DNA from: JANLQX01 sp031423635
GTDB taxonomy: Bacteria; Actinomycetota; Acidimicrobiia; Acidimicrobiales; JANYDT01
DNA: 13,980 nt
Direction of reading: 5' to 3'
Assembly (NCBI GenBank): GCA_031423635.1
Contig: JANPFX010000193.1
Coordinates: 1 to 13,980, forward strand
The translations under genes were made by a program, and so were the position numbers. The notes below the pieces were generated by a model. It was not told the origin of the DNA and searched no databases. It saw only the letters and a program-made list of their open reading frames with translations. Below, in pieces: positions 1 to 7,277 of this stretch. Every line of letters starts with the position of its first letter. Position 1 is the first letter of the stretch.

Positions 1-2
1 CG

Positions 3-1916
3 GCAGTCCGGGAGTTCGGCCCGACCGCCCGGATCGACATGGGCAACTGGCAGGGGTGGCTGTTGGATCGCAACGGCCAACCTCTCGTTGCAGCCGAGGT
101 CACCCTCCGCTATCGGACTTCGACCGATCTCGGCGACTTCCTCCAAATCGGCCTGACGGCGGTCGGGCAGAGCGATGTCGTCACCGAAATCCCGGTCCCG
201 AAGACTCCGGAGGGGGCCGACGGGTTCCGGACGGTGTCGATCCCGGTCGCCCAGTTCTCGCCGAGCCTCGGTTTCTTCCAGATCCGGTTGCGGCCGAACC
301 GCCAGCTTCCGATCGGCACGATCGTCGAGTTCGCGTCGATCGAGGCGAAGGCCGGGGTGGCGGCACCCGTCGGGCCCGCCATGACGTCGGCGAAGGCGAC
401 CGTCACGATCGATTGCCAATCACCGAAGCGCAAAGCGATCGACCCCCGCATCTACGGCATCGGGTTCTCCGGCGCGAGCTACCTCACCGCTGACCCGTCG
501 AAGCTCGGAGCGACGATCAATCGGTGGGGAGGCAATCCGACGTCGCGCTTCAATTGGAAGCTCGGCAACGTCTGGAACGTCGCGCTCGACTACTACTGGC
601 GCAACGTCACGATTGCGGACAACACCAGCAACGCGTTGGAGACGTTCTTTGCCAAGAACAAGGAGGCCGGGCGTCTGAATGCGGTGACCGTGCCGATGCT
701 CGGCTGGGTCGCCAAGGACGCCTCCTCCTATTCGTTCCCGGTCTCGTCGTTCGGACGCCAGCAGGCGACCGATCCCGGCAATGCCGACATCGGCGACGGG
801 CGGTCCGCCGATGGCAAGAAGCTTCCGCCGCCCGATCCGAGAACGACCAGCGTGGCGGTCGGGCCCGACGACATCCGTCAATGGGTCGCGTCGTCGCTGA
901 AGGATCGCACCAACATGTACTTCCTCGATAACGAGCTCGAGTTGTGGAACGACACGCACCGTGACGTCCACCCGGACGCAACCACGTACGACGAAGTGCT
1001 CGACAAAGGAGTTCGCTACGCCACTGCAATCAAGGCGGCCGACCCGAGGGCGGTCGTCGCTGGACCCGCGTCGTGGGGTTGGCCTGCGTACTTCTACTCG
1101 GCCGCCGATGCCGAAGCGGGGTTCGACAAGGCTCCGGACCGCAAGTCGAAAGGCGACGTCCCACTCCTTGCGTGGTATCTGCGCAAGATGAAAGAGCAGC
1201 AGGACCGGACCGGTCAGCGTCTGCTCGACGTGTTGGACATCCACTTCTACCCTCAGCAGACCAACGTCTACGGGGGCGGAGTCGGCGGTCTCGATCCGGC
1301 CACGGCGAAGCTTCGGATCCGTAGCACGCGGGCGCTGTGGGACCCCGCCTACGTCGATGAATCGTGGATCGGCGAGCCGGTCGCACTGCTGCCCCGCATG
1401 CGCAAGCTCATCAACGACAACTACCCGGGCACGGGCCTGTCGATCGGCGAGTGGAGCTTCGGCGGTGAGGGGCACATGAGCGGTGGACTCGCCACGGCCA
1501 TCGCACTCGGTCGATTCGGGAACGAAGGCGTCACGGCGGCGTTCTACTGGACGGCGCCGCCGGCGAACAGTCCGACGTTCTGGGCGTTCCGGGCGTTTCG
1601 GAACTACGACGGGAACGGGGGAAGGTTTCTCGACAACTCGTTGGAGACGACCAGTTCGTCCGACGCCGTTTCGGTGTTCTCGTCCGCGAACGCGGACGAC
1701 TCCGAGTTGGTGAGCGTGTTCGTGAACACGGACCCAGAGAAGGCGTTCAACGCTTCTGTGACGACGCGGAACTGCGGTCCGCTTTCGAAGGTGAAGACGT
1801 ATACCTTCGACGGCGCGCCGACCGGGTTTCGTGGGGGCCGGCCGACGGGCGAGTCCCCGAACGTCATCGGCCTGCCGCCGTACTCGCTCGTTGTCGTGAC
1901 CGCGTCGATGCGCTGA
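3..1916 (+). CDS. Glycoside hydrolase family 44 (endoglucanase/xyloglucanase-type), 5' end cut by window
   Basis: The frame is open from base 3, so the true start is probably outside the window; the first in-window ATG is at 39. Residues below count from that ATG. Residues 1-120 look like a beta-rich carbohydrate-binding-like module. From about residue 125 the protein follows the GH44 pattern: INRWGGNPTSRFNWKLGN, then a long TIM-barrel region with DNELELWNDTHRD, where E299 fits the acid/base, and SIGEWSFGGEG, where E471 fits the nucleophile. Their 172-residue spacing is close to that of characterised GH44 enzymes. The C-terminus has the short beta-sandwich expected after the barrel. Family members cleave beta-1,4-glucans such as cellulose and xyloglucan and are normally secreted; the signal peptide would lie upstream of the window. 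No other polysaccharide-degradation gene is adjacent. The family call is firm; the substrate is not. Confidence 0.85.
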   Translation, partial: AVREFGPTARIDMGNWQGWLLDRNGQPLVAAEVTLRYRTSTDLGDFLQIGLTAVGQSDVVTEIPVPKTPEGADGFRTVSIPVAQFSPSLGFFQIRLRPNRQLPIGTIVEFASIEAKAGVAAPVGPAMTSAKATVTIDCQSPKRKAIDPRIYGIGFSGASYLTADPSKLGATINRWGGNPTSRFNWKLGNVWNVALDYYWRNVTIADNTSNALETFFAKNKEAGRLNAVTVPMLGWVAKDASSYSFPVSSFGRQQATDPGNADIGDGRSADGKKLPPPDPRTTSVAVGPDDIRQWVASSLKDRTNMYFLDNELELWNDTHRDVHPDATTYDEVLDKGVRYATAIKAADPRAVVAGPASWGWPAYFYSAADAEAGFDKAPDRKSKGDVPLLAWYLRKMKEQQDRTGQRLLDVLDIHFYPQQTNVYGGGVGGLDPATAKLRIRSTRALWDPAYVDESWIGEPVALLPRMRKLINDNYPGTGLSIGEWSFGGEGHMSGGLATAIALGRFGNEGVTAAFYWTAPPANSPTFWAFRAFRNYDGNGGRFLDNSLETTSSSDAVSVFSSANADDSELVSVFVNTDPEKAFNASVTTRNCGPLSKVKTYTFDGAPTGFRGGRPTGESPNVIGLPPYSLVVVTASMR

Positions 1917-2019
1917 CATGTCCTCGCTGAGCCGTCGTTCAAGTCTGTGCGGCGCGATGCCGAAGCTATCGACGTGACCATGATCGAGCTTGCCGGTGCC
2001 AATGCCGCCGCGCCGACTG

Positions 2020-2027
2020 AAGGAGGT
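2020..2027 (+). promoter_or_regulatory. Strong Shine-Dalgarno deciding the ABC ATPase start
   Basis: AAGGAGGT ends 3 nt before ATG 2031. It favours this ATG over the in-frame upstream starts GTG 1974, ATG 1980 and the far-upstream 1947. A weaker alternative is a TATCGA box at 1967-1972 followed by 7 nt and ATG 1980, which would be a leaderless start, but that box lacks the final T. Confidence 0.65.
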
Positions 2028-2030
2028 CGG

Positions 2031-3440
2031 ATGTCCGGAGATTCTCCGAACGAGACGTCGGGGCCGCCCGGCGGACGTCTTGCCTTCGACGAGACCATGG
2101 CGGGTCTCACGCTCGACGAGGTGAGCGTGGTCCTCGTCGGCGACCGTCCCCTGCTGGTGCCGCTCAGCGCGGGCCTCGCCGAACGGAGCGGCTTCACGGT
2201 GATCGAGGTCAGCGACGAGTCGTTGCTCTCGCTCGGCGTCCTGCCCCGCCGTGGACCGGTCGCCGCGGTCGTCGACGTCATCTCCCCGGATACGCCCCCC
2301 GTCGAAACGTTTCCGCCGACACCCGAAGGAGCGTCGCAGGTCGCGTCGAGCCGTTCGTCAGGCGAGGCCGCGACCGGTACCTGGGCGACCTGGCCGAGCG
2401 TCGATGGAGGCGCTGCGTCCGCGGTGGTCCCCGGTTGGCCGGGGCAGGTTCCGCGAACCCCTGACGCCGCGCCCACCCCGACGGCCGAGCAGGGCACCCG
2501 CGCCTCGTCGGAGCGTCCCGCGCCGCTTGCCTCCGCGCTGAGCGAGACCCCCGTGGAGACCGCCCGGCCGATCAACGCGATGGCCGCATCGCACCTCGAT
2601 TGGGAGCCCGGCGCGTTGGGCTGGCCCTATGTCGATCGCCGCGTGGATGCGCCGTCGTCCCATCCGGACGCTGCGGCAACGTCGCCGGCCCCCCGTTCGC
2701 TGACCTCGGGCCGCCCCGTGAACAACGATGCACCGATCGAGATCGTCTTGCGCGGCAGCGAAGTTGACGACAGCGACCTCATCATCGAGCTTCGTGACGT
2801 GGCCACGATCTCCCTCGCCCCGATCACGATTGGCGTCGCAGCGATGTCGCTCACCGTCGTGAGCGGGCCGCGCGGGAGTGGCAAGACCTCGCTGCTCAGG
2901 CTTCTCGCCGGGTTCGATGCGCCGACGCAGGGCAGCGGACTGGTTGGCGGTGAACGGCTCGAGTCGATTCATCCCGACGATCGAGCGATGCGCGAAGCAA
3001 TCAGCGCCGGCTTCGTGCCGCAGATGCCGTTCCTGGTGCCGGATCTCACGGTGGCCGAGAACGTCGAGCTGCCGCTCCTGGCCACCGACGTGAGCCCGGC
3101 CATGGCCCGGGGCACGGCTGAGGAGACGCTTCGCATGGTGGGGCTGGGATCGGTCATTGGTCTCCCGGCGGCGGTGCTGTCCGGCGCCGAGGTGCGTCTG
3201 GTCGCGGTCGCCCGGGCGCTCGTCTCGTCCCCGGAGATCGTGTTCGCCGACGAACCGTTCGCCGGTCTTTCCGACGACGACGCCGCGACCGTGCTGGCCT
3301 GTCTTCACGACGTCGTCGCTGACGGCGGCACGGTGATCGTCGCATGCACGGACCCTCGGGCCCACCTGCACGGGGTGCGGCAACTCGTGCTGGATCGCGG
3401 CCGACTCAGCAGCGACGACGTGGCCTCGGCCACGAACTGA
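2031..3440 (+). CDS. ABC transporter ATP-binding protein with long N-terminal extension
   Basis: This 469-residue protein starts at the ATG behind a strong Shine-Dalgarno. Residues about 25-85 are a compact, hydrophobic alpha/beta-looking stretch that I do not recognise. Residues about 85-245 are rich in Pro, Ala, Ser and Thr and are probably disordered. A single nucleotide-binding domain fills about 250-465: Walker A GPRGSGKTS (279-287), Q-loop Q331 in VPQMPFL, signature LSGAE (383-387, instead of LSGGQ) and Walker B IVFADEP with D407 and E408. The H-loop histidine appears to be replaced by Thr (T440 in VACTDP), and the D-loop reads GLSDDD rather than the usual SALD. The domain resembles MacB/LolD-type ATPases. 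No permease gene is adjacent, and the N-terminal extension is unusual for this class, so it may serve a non-transport or regulatory role. The ATPase fold is certain; the partner is unknown. Confidence 0.85.
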   Translation: MSGDSPNETSGPPGGRLAFDETMAGLTLDEVSVVLVGDRPLLVPLSAGLAERSGFTVIEVSDESLLSLGVLPRRGPVAAVVDVISPDTPPVETFPPTPEGASQVASSRSSGEAATGTWATWPSVDGGAASAVVPGWPGQVPRTPDAAPTPTAEQGTRASSERPAPLASALSETPVETARPINAMAASHLDWEPGALGWPYVDRRVDAPSSHPDAAATSPAPRSLTSGRPVNNDAPIEIVLRGSEVDDSDLIIELRDVATISLAPITIGVAAMSLTVVSGPRGSGKTSLLRLLAGFDAPTQGSGLVGGERLESIHPDDRAMREAISAGFVPQMPFLVPDLTVAENVELPLLATDVSPAMARGTAEETLRMVGLGSVIGLPAAVLSGAEVRLVAVARALVSSPEIVFADEPFAGLSDDDAATVLACLHDVVADGGTVIVACTDPRAHLHGVRQLVLDRGRLSSDDVASATN

Positions 3441-3454
3441 GTTCCGACACACGG

Positions 3455-3486
3455 CGCGACTCGGACATCGCGCGACTCCGACATCG
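3455..3486 (+). repeat. 16-bp tandem direct repeat upstream of the aldo/keto reductase
   Basis: Two adjacent 16-mers (3455-3470 and 3471-3486) read CGCGACTCSGACATCG and differ at one base. They begin 14 bp after the ABC ATPase stop and run into the dyad at 3479-3494, just upstream of a candidate -10 box. They may be regulator half-sites. Confidence 0.6.
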
Positions 3487-3494
3487 TCATGTCG
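3479..3494 (+). promoter_or_regulatory. Inverted repeat, candidate operator of the aldo/keto reductase promoter
   Basis: CGACAT-CGTC-ATGTCG is a perfect 6-bp dyad with a 4-nt centre, ending 4 bp before the candidate -10 box at 3499. A repressor bound here would cover the -35/-10 spacer. It could also form a small hairpin after the ABC ATPase gene, but no T-run follows. Confidence 0.45.
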
Positions 3495-3498
3495 CGAG

Positions 3499-3504
3499 TA
3501 CGGT
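3499..3504 (+). promoter_or_regulatory. Candidate -10 box (TACGGT) of a leaderless transcript
   Basis: TACGGT fits TANNNT and is followed by exactly 7 nt and then ATG 3512. The same spacing is seen before the LLM, gmd and XRE starts. No clear -35 is visible. Confidence 0.45.
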
Positions 3505-3511
3505 CCGAGCC

Positions 3512-3544
3512 ATGTCCATGTCCGTTCGGGTCGTCGTCAAGTGA
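3512..3544 (+). CDS. Putative 10-codon leader peptide coupled to the aldo/keto reductase
   Basis: ATG 3512 opens a 10-residue frame, MSMSVRVVVK, ending in a TGA (3542-3544) that overlaps the GTG start of the next gene in the tetramer GTGA. The ATG lies 7 nt after a TANNNT -10 box, so it would sit at the 5' end of the mRNA, whereas the downstream GTG has no visible Shine-Dalgarno. The arrangement suggests that ribosomes translate the leader and re-initiate at the overlapping GTG. The peptide shows no run of a single amino acid that would indicate amino-acid attenuation. It is too short to support by composition; the evidence is purely positional. Confidence 0.4.
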   Translation: MSMSVRVVVK

Positions 3545-4527
3545 GCATCTCCGAGCGCACTCTCGGGCATGGCGGCCGACGCGTCAGTGAAATCGCGTTC
3601 GGCGCCATGATGTTCGGCCGCTGGGGCAACACCGACGTCACCGAATGTCACCGGATGGTCGATCGTGCCCTCGACGCGGGGATCACCCTCTTCGACACCG
3701 CCGATATGTACGACGAGGGGGCCTCGGAGACGATTCTCGGTGAGGCTCTCGCAGGAAAGCGTGACCGAGTGGTGCTGGCCACGAAGGTCGGCAATCCGAT
3801 CGGCGGTGACCTGACTCGTTCCGGTCTTTCGCGGCGATGGATCCTCCAGGCATGCGACGACAGCTTGCGGCGGCTTCGGGTCGATCACATCGATCTGTAT
3901 CAGATGCATCGGCCCGACTCGCTGACGCCGATGGAGGAGACCCTTGAGACGTTCGACGCCCTGTTCACCTCCGGAAAGATCGGATCGATCGGCACGTCGA
4001 CGTTCAGCGCGACGCAACTGGTGGAACTCCACCGCGTCGCCGGCGACCGCGGATGGCTCCGGCCGACCAGCGAGCAACCCCCGTATTCCGTGCTCGCTCG
4101 CGGCGTGGAGAACGACGTGCTTCCCGAGTGCAGTCGGCTCGGCGTGGGCGCGATCGTCTGGGCGCCGCTCAACGGCGGGTGGCTCACCGGCAAATACCAG
4201 ACGGACGTCGAGGACGAGCACTCGCGTGCTGTCCGCCAACCGGATCATTTCGACCATCGCGATCAGGCGATCCGAACCGAGAAGCGGCGAATCGTCGCTG
4301 ATCTCGCGACGCTGGCTAAAGAAGCCGGAATGACCCTCGCCCAGTTGGCGCTGGCATTCGTTCTCGACGATCCCACGGTGAGCGCGGCAATCATCGGTCC
4401 CCGGACGTTCGCCCAGCTGGACGAACTGGTGAGGTTGGGTCCGCTCGTCCTTCCGCCCGGGGTACGCCTCCACATCGACGAGGTTGTCGCCCCCGGTCGC
4501 AACGTCAACCCGGCCGACGCCGGCTGA
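3541..4527 (+). CDS. Aldo/keto reductase
   Basis: This 328-residue protein has the complete AKR signature: residues 5-26 match the family N-terminus (RTLGHGG...FGAMMFG), and the catalytic tetrad is D52, Y57, K82 and H123 (in FDTADMYDEG, LATKVG and YQMHRPD). A C-terminal GPR-TFAQL segment fits the NADPH-binding region. The family reduces aldehydes and ketones with NADPH in the cytosol; the substrate cannot be read from sequence. The start is GTG 3541, overlapping the stop of a putative leader peptide. The ABC ATPase gene ends 100 bp upstream and a LysR regulator starts 113 bp downstream on the same strand. That LysR protein could control this gene or itself, but no direct evidence links them. 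Confidence 0.88.
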   Translation: MSISERTLGHGGRRVSEIAFGAMMFGRWGNTDVTECHRMVDRALDAGITLFDTADMYDEGASETILGEALAGKRDRVVLATKVGNPIGGDLTRSGLSRRWILQACDDSLRRLRVDHIDLYQMHRPDSLTPMEETLETFDALFTSGKIGSIGTSTFSATQLVELHRVAGDRGWLRPTSEQPPYSVLARGVENDVLPECSRLGVGAIVWAPLNGGWLTGKYQTDVEDEHSRAVRQPDHFDHRDQAIRTEKRRIVADLATLAKEAGMTLAQLALAFVLDDPTVSAAIIGPRTFAQLDELVRLGPLVLPPGVRLHIDEVVAPGRNVNPADAG

Positions 4528-4542
4528 GCGCGTCCCGGCTGG

Positions 4543-4581
4543 GAGCGATCGAAGTGACAGGAGGTATCGCTCTGAGCGATC
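4543..4581 (+). promoter_or_regulatory. Candidate LysR-type binding region
   Basis: A perfect 15-bp palindrome, ATCGCTC-T-GAGCGAT (4566-4580), contains the LysR-family T-N11-A pattern (T4567, A4579) and the ATC-N9-GAT form. The half-site GAGCGATC occurs again at 4543-4550, 31 bp (about three helical turns) from the copy at 4574-4581. The palindrome ends 60 bp before the LysR gene, a typical place for autoregulation. Confidence 0.5.
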
Positions 4582-4640
4582 ATGAAGCGCTCGTCCGGGG
4601 GTCCGGACGGCGTGAGCCTTGATGGAAACCAGGTCAGTCG

Positions 4641-5576
4641 ATGGATCTTCGCCAACTTGCGGCTCTGACCGCTGTGGCCGATTGTGGGACGTTCTCGGCA
4701 GCCGCCGAACGACTCCACACCGTCCAATCGAACGTGTCTGCGCACATCGCCCGCCTCGAACGCCAGCTCGGCGTGACCCTGATCGACCGCTCGGCCGGCC
4801 GGCTCACCGAAGAGGGTGAGGTTGTTGTCAGCCGAGCCCGCCGGATCAACAGCGAGCTCGAAGCGCTGATCGCTGATGTGAATGCGTTGCGCGCCGAAGT
4901 GGTTGGGGAGGTACGTGTCGGCGTCATCGGCACGGTGGCCCGCTGGGTCGTTCCGGCCCTGCACCAACGCATGCGCCTGCGTCACCCCGGCGTGCACATC
5001 GTCGTGGTCGACGCCTCGACGACCTCGCTCGCTCCCCAGCTTCTGGCCGGCTCGCTGTCGCTGGCCATCGTGAACCTTCCGCTCAACGACCCCGACATGT
5101 CCGTGACGCCGTTGTTCGACGAGGAGATCCTCGCCGTCATCCCGGAGGGCAATCTCTGGTGGGACAGGACCGAGCTCGATGCCGCCGAGCTCGACAAGGT
5201 CCCGGTGATTCTCGCCCCGCGAGGGACGGCGTACCGGACTGAACTCGATCTCGCTGCCGATGCCATAGGCATCTCGCTCATGCCGTTGGCGGAGATCGAC
5301 GGTGTGCGACTGATCACCTCGCTCGCCTTCGACGGCGTCGGCGTGGCGATCGTGCCGTCGACCGCGGTGCCGCCGCACCTCATGGGTCCGTGGAAGGCGA
5401 TCCCGGTCCGTCGGATGCCGCCTCGCCAGGTCGGCGTGGTGCAGCGTCGTCGGGGGATGTTGCCGGCTCCCGCCAGGGCGCTCCTGTCCGTGCTCCACGA
5501 GATCCTGCCCATCGAGGCATCACGGCAACGCGGCGTCACGTTGGCCGGCGAAGAACGCGCTGCGCCTTCGGTCTGA
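4641..5576 (+). CDS. LysR-family transcriptional regulator
   Basis: This 311-residue protein has an N-terminal winged helix-turn-helix (about residues 2-62, with FSAAAERLHTVQSNVSAHIARLE) followed by a helical linker and a periplasmic-binding-protein-like effector domain from about 90 to 290, the standard LysR layout and length. Such proteins act as tetramers, binding a dyad near their target promoter and responding to a small metabolite. ATG 4641 is preceded by AGGT at 4631-4634. A strong candidate operator lies 60 bp upstream, which suggests autoregulation. Neither flanking gene is divergent, so the usual divergent-target rule gives no hint of the target. After residue 290 the tail is polar and not conserved-looking. 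Confidence 0.9.
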   Translation: MDLRQLAALTAVADCGTFSAAAERLHTVQSNVSAHIARLERQLGVTLIDRSAGRLTEEGEVVVSRARRINSELEALIADVNALRAEVVGEVRVGVIGTVARWVVPALHQRMRLRHPGVHIVVVDASTTSLAPQLLAGSLSLAIVNLPLNDPDMSVTPLFDEEILAVIPEGNLWWDRTELDAAELDKVPVILAPRGTAYRTELDLAADAIGISLMPLAEIDGVRLITSLAFDGVGVAIVPSTAVPPHLMGPWKAIPVRRMPPRQVGVVQRRRGMLPAPARALLSVLHEILPIEASRQRGVTLAGEERAAPSV

Positions 5577-5649
5577 GCGGGCCGGGCGACAGCGTTCGCG
5601 CGTCAGCACAAACGTCCGTGAACACGCACTCGGCCTGAACCGCGAGCGC

Positions 5650-5655
5650 TACCGT
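5650..5655 (+). promoter_or_regulatory. Candidate -10 box (TACCGT), leaderless start of the LLM oxidoreductase
   Basis: TACCGT is followed by 7 nt and GTG 5663. It overlaps the alternative GTG at 5654, so if it is the -10 box the 5654 start cannot be used. Confidence 0.5.
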
Positions 5656-5662
5656 GCTCGGC

Positions 5663-6586
5663 GTGCATCCGTTCCGATTCGGCATCCAGCTCCGTCACGC
5701 TTCGTCCGGGCCGGCGTGGCGGGACATGGCCCGTAAGGCCGAAGCCCTGGGCTACTCCACGCTGTTTCTGCCCGACCACTTCGGAGAGTCGTGGAGTCCG
5801 ACCGTTCCCTTGACCGTCGCTGCAGAGGCGACGACCTCGCTCAAGGTCGGCGCACTGGTCTATGACAACGACTACCGCCACCCCATCACCCTCGCCCGCG
5901 ACGTCGCGGCGATGGACGTGTTTTCGGAGGGCCGCATCGAGTTCGGGATCGGCGCCGGTTGGATGACTTCGGACTACGAGCAGTCCGGGATCAGTCTCGA
6001 TCGTCCCGGCGTGCGAATCGATCGGATGATCGAGGCCATCGAGTGCATGAAACGTCTGTGGACTGACGACCGCGCGTCGTTCTCCGGTGAGCACTACACA
6101 TTGTCGGGGGCGACGTGCCATCCGCGGCCGTTCACACCAGGCGGTCCGCCTCTATGCATCGGTGGCGGCGGGAAGAGGATGTTGACGGCAGCGGCGAAGT
6201 ACGCATCGATCATCGGCGTCAACCCCGAATTGTCGAGCGGCACCGCGGGGATCGAAGCGGCGAAGACTGCCGTCTCCGAGAAGTACCTCGAACGCATCGA
6301 GTGGATTCGCGCTGCGGCCGGCGAGCGGTTTGCGTCGATCGAACTGCAGGTGCTCGGACAGATCGAGCAGGTCGTGCCGAACCGCCGGGAGGTCGCGGAG
6401 AACCTTGCGCCCGCATTCGGGCTCACTCCGGACGAGGCGCTGGAGATGCCGATCGTGCTTGTCGGGACGGTTGACGAAATCTGCGCCGACCTGGTCGCTC
6501 GCCGCGAGACCTATGGGTTCTCTTACATCGTCGTGCACGACATCGACGCCTTCGCCCCGGTGGTGGCGCGTCTGGCGGGAACGTGA
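5663..6586 (+). CDS. F420-type LLM-class oxidoreductase
   Basis: This 307-residue luciferase-like monooxygenase-fold (TIM-barrel) protein starts with MHPFRFGIQL. Typical features follow in order: the DHFGESWSP segment, LKVGALVYDNDYRHP, RIEFGIGAGWM, then RIDRMIEAIECMKRLW and the PPLCIGGGGKRML motif. It resembles the actinobacterial F420-dependent oxidoreductase family TIGR03621. Such enzymes transfer hydride between coenzyme F420 and an organic substrate; use of F420 rather than FMN is inferred from similarity. GTG 5663 is chosen over GTG 5654 because a TANNNT box lies at 5650-5655 and because the protein then begins like its relatives. nadD starts only 10 bp downstream on the same strand, so the two are probably co-transcribed. 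Confidence 0.85.
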   Translation: MHPFRFGIQLRHASSGPAWRDMARKAEALGYSTLFLPDHFGESWSPTVPLTVAAEATTSLKVGALVYDNDYRHPITLARDVAAMDVFSEGRIEFGIGAGWMTSDYEQSGISLDRPGVRIDRMIEAIECMKRLWTDDRASFSGEHYTLSGATCHPRPFTPGGPPLCIGGGGKRMLTAAAKYASIIGVNPELSSGTAGIEAAKTAVSEKYLERIEWIRAAAGERFASIELQVLGQIEQVVPNRREVAENLAPAFGLTPDEALEMPIVLVGTVDEICADLVARRETYGFSYIVVHDIDAFAPVVARLAGT

Positions 6587-6596
6587 GCGTCGGCAC

Positions 6597-7199
6597 GTGA
6601 GTGCGGCGCACCCGCTCGGCCCCGGTCGCATCGGGGTGTTCGGCGGGACCTTCGATCCGATCCACGTCGCCCACCTTGCGGTGGCCGCCCAGGTGAAGCA
6701 CCAATTGGGTCTCGACTCCGTGCTCTTCGTCGTTGCGAACGTTCCGTGGCAGAAGGCGCAGCTGCGAAACGTCAGCAACGCCGAGGACCGCTACGCCATG
6801 GTCGAGGCGGCGATCGACGGATACCCCGGATTCGTGGCAAGTCGGATCGAGATCGATCGGGGTGGCGACAGCTATACCGCGGACACGCTCGCCGAACTCG
6901 CAGCAGCCGACCGCGAGCTCTTTCTGATCATCGGGTCGGATCTGGTCGACGATCTCCCGTCATGGAACCGCTGGGAGGAGATCCCACCGCTGTGCACGCT
7001 GGCGGTGTGCCATCGTCCGGGGGAAGCCGACCGGGGCGAACTGGCCCCGGGATGGAGGACGGTGAGCGTTCGCTCGCCAGCGCTCGAGATCAGCTCGACA
7101 GAGCTGCGGTCGATGGCGCGCGAGGGCCGTCCGCTCGATTTCCTGGTCCCATCGGCCGTGCTCGACGTGATCGACGGGCGCCATCTGTACCGCTCGTGA
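6597..7199 (+). CDS. nadD: Nicotinate-nucleotide adenylyltransferase
   Basis: NadD joins nicotinate mononucleotide and ATP to form deamido-NAD, an essential step of NAD synthesis in the cytosol. The 200-residue product, of normal length, carries GGTFDPIH (16-23) with H26 three residues on (the nucleotidyltransferase HxGH-type site), the ANVPWQK loop, the IIGSDLVDDLPSW substrate region and ISSTELR (165-171). GTG 6597 is the start that leaves a short tail before GGTFDPIH; no Shine-Dalgarno is visible, and the gene starts 10 bp after the LLM oxidoreductase, suggesting coupling. rsfS follows 78 bp downstream, as in many actinobacteria, although the usual upstream obg/proBA genes are not here. Confidence 0.95.
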   Translation: MSAAHPLGPGRIGVFGGTFDPIHVAHLAVAAQVKHQLGLDSVLFVVANVPWQKAQLRNVSNAEDRYAMVEAAIDGYPGFVASRIEIDRGGDSYTADTLAELAAADRELFLIIGSDLVDDLPSWNRWEEIPPLCTLAVCHRPGEADRGELAPGWRTVSVRSPALEISSTELRSMAREGRPLDFLVPSAVLDVIDGRHLYRS

Positions 7200-7223
7200 C
7201 GTTCACACCACGATGTCCCCCGA

Positions 7224-7245
7224 AATCCCCGAACGTCCGGGGATT
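7224..7245 (+). terminator. Hairpin between nadD and rsfS
   Basis: AATCCCCG-AACGTC-CGGGGATT is a perfect 8-bp stem with a 6-nt loop, 24 bp after the nadD stop. There is no U-run immediately after it. It may be a terminator of the type common in high-GC genomes, or an attenuator. Confidence 0.5.
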
Positions 7246-7266
7246 CCCGCTAGGGCTTTCGTCGAC

Positions 7267-7272
7267 CAGAAT
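7267..7272 (+). promoter_or_regulatory. Candidate -10 box (CAGAAT) for rsfS
   Basis: CAGAAT is followed by 5 nt and GTG 7278 with no room for a Shine-Dalgarno, so a leaderless rsfS mRNA is plausible. It lies just after the nadD hairpin, so rsfS may have its own promoter. The match is weaker than at the other sites because the first base is C and the gap is 5 nt. Confidence 0.35.
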
Positions 7273-7277
7273 GAGAG

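Noticed and set aside
420..1919. 499-codon open frame on the minus strand
   Set aside because: It lies wholly antisense to the GH44 gene, which has clear catalytic motifs; the translation is Arg-rich and without domains, as expected of a high-GC shadow frame.
4581..4667. Short frame from ATG 4581 (28 codons) after an AGGAGGT motif upstream of the LysR gene
   Set aside because: The AGGAGGT lies too far from the ATG and the frame overlaps the LysR start; the palindrome as operator explains the region better.
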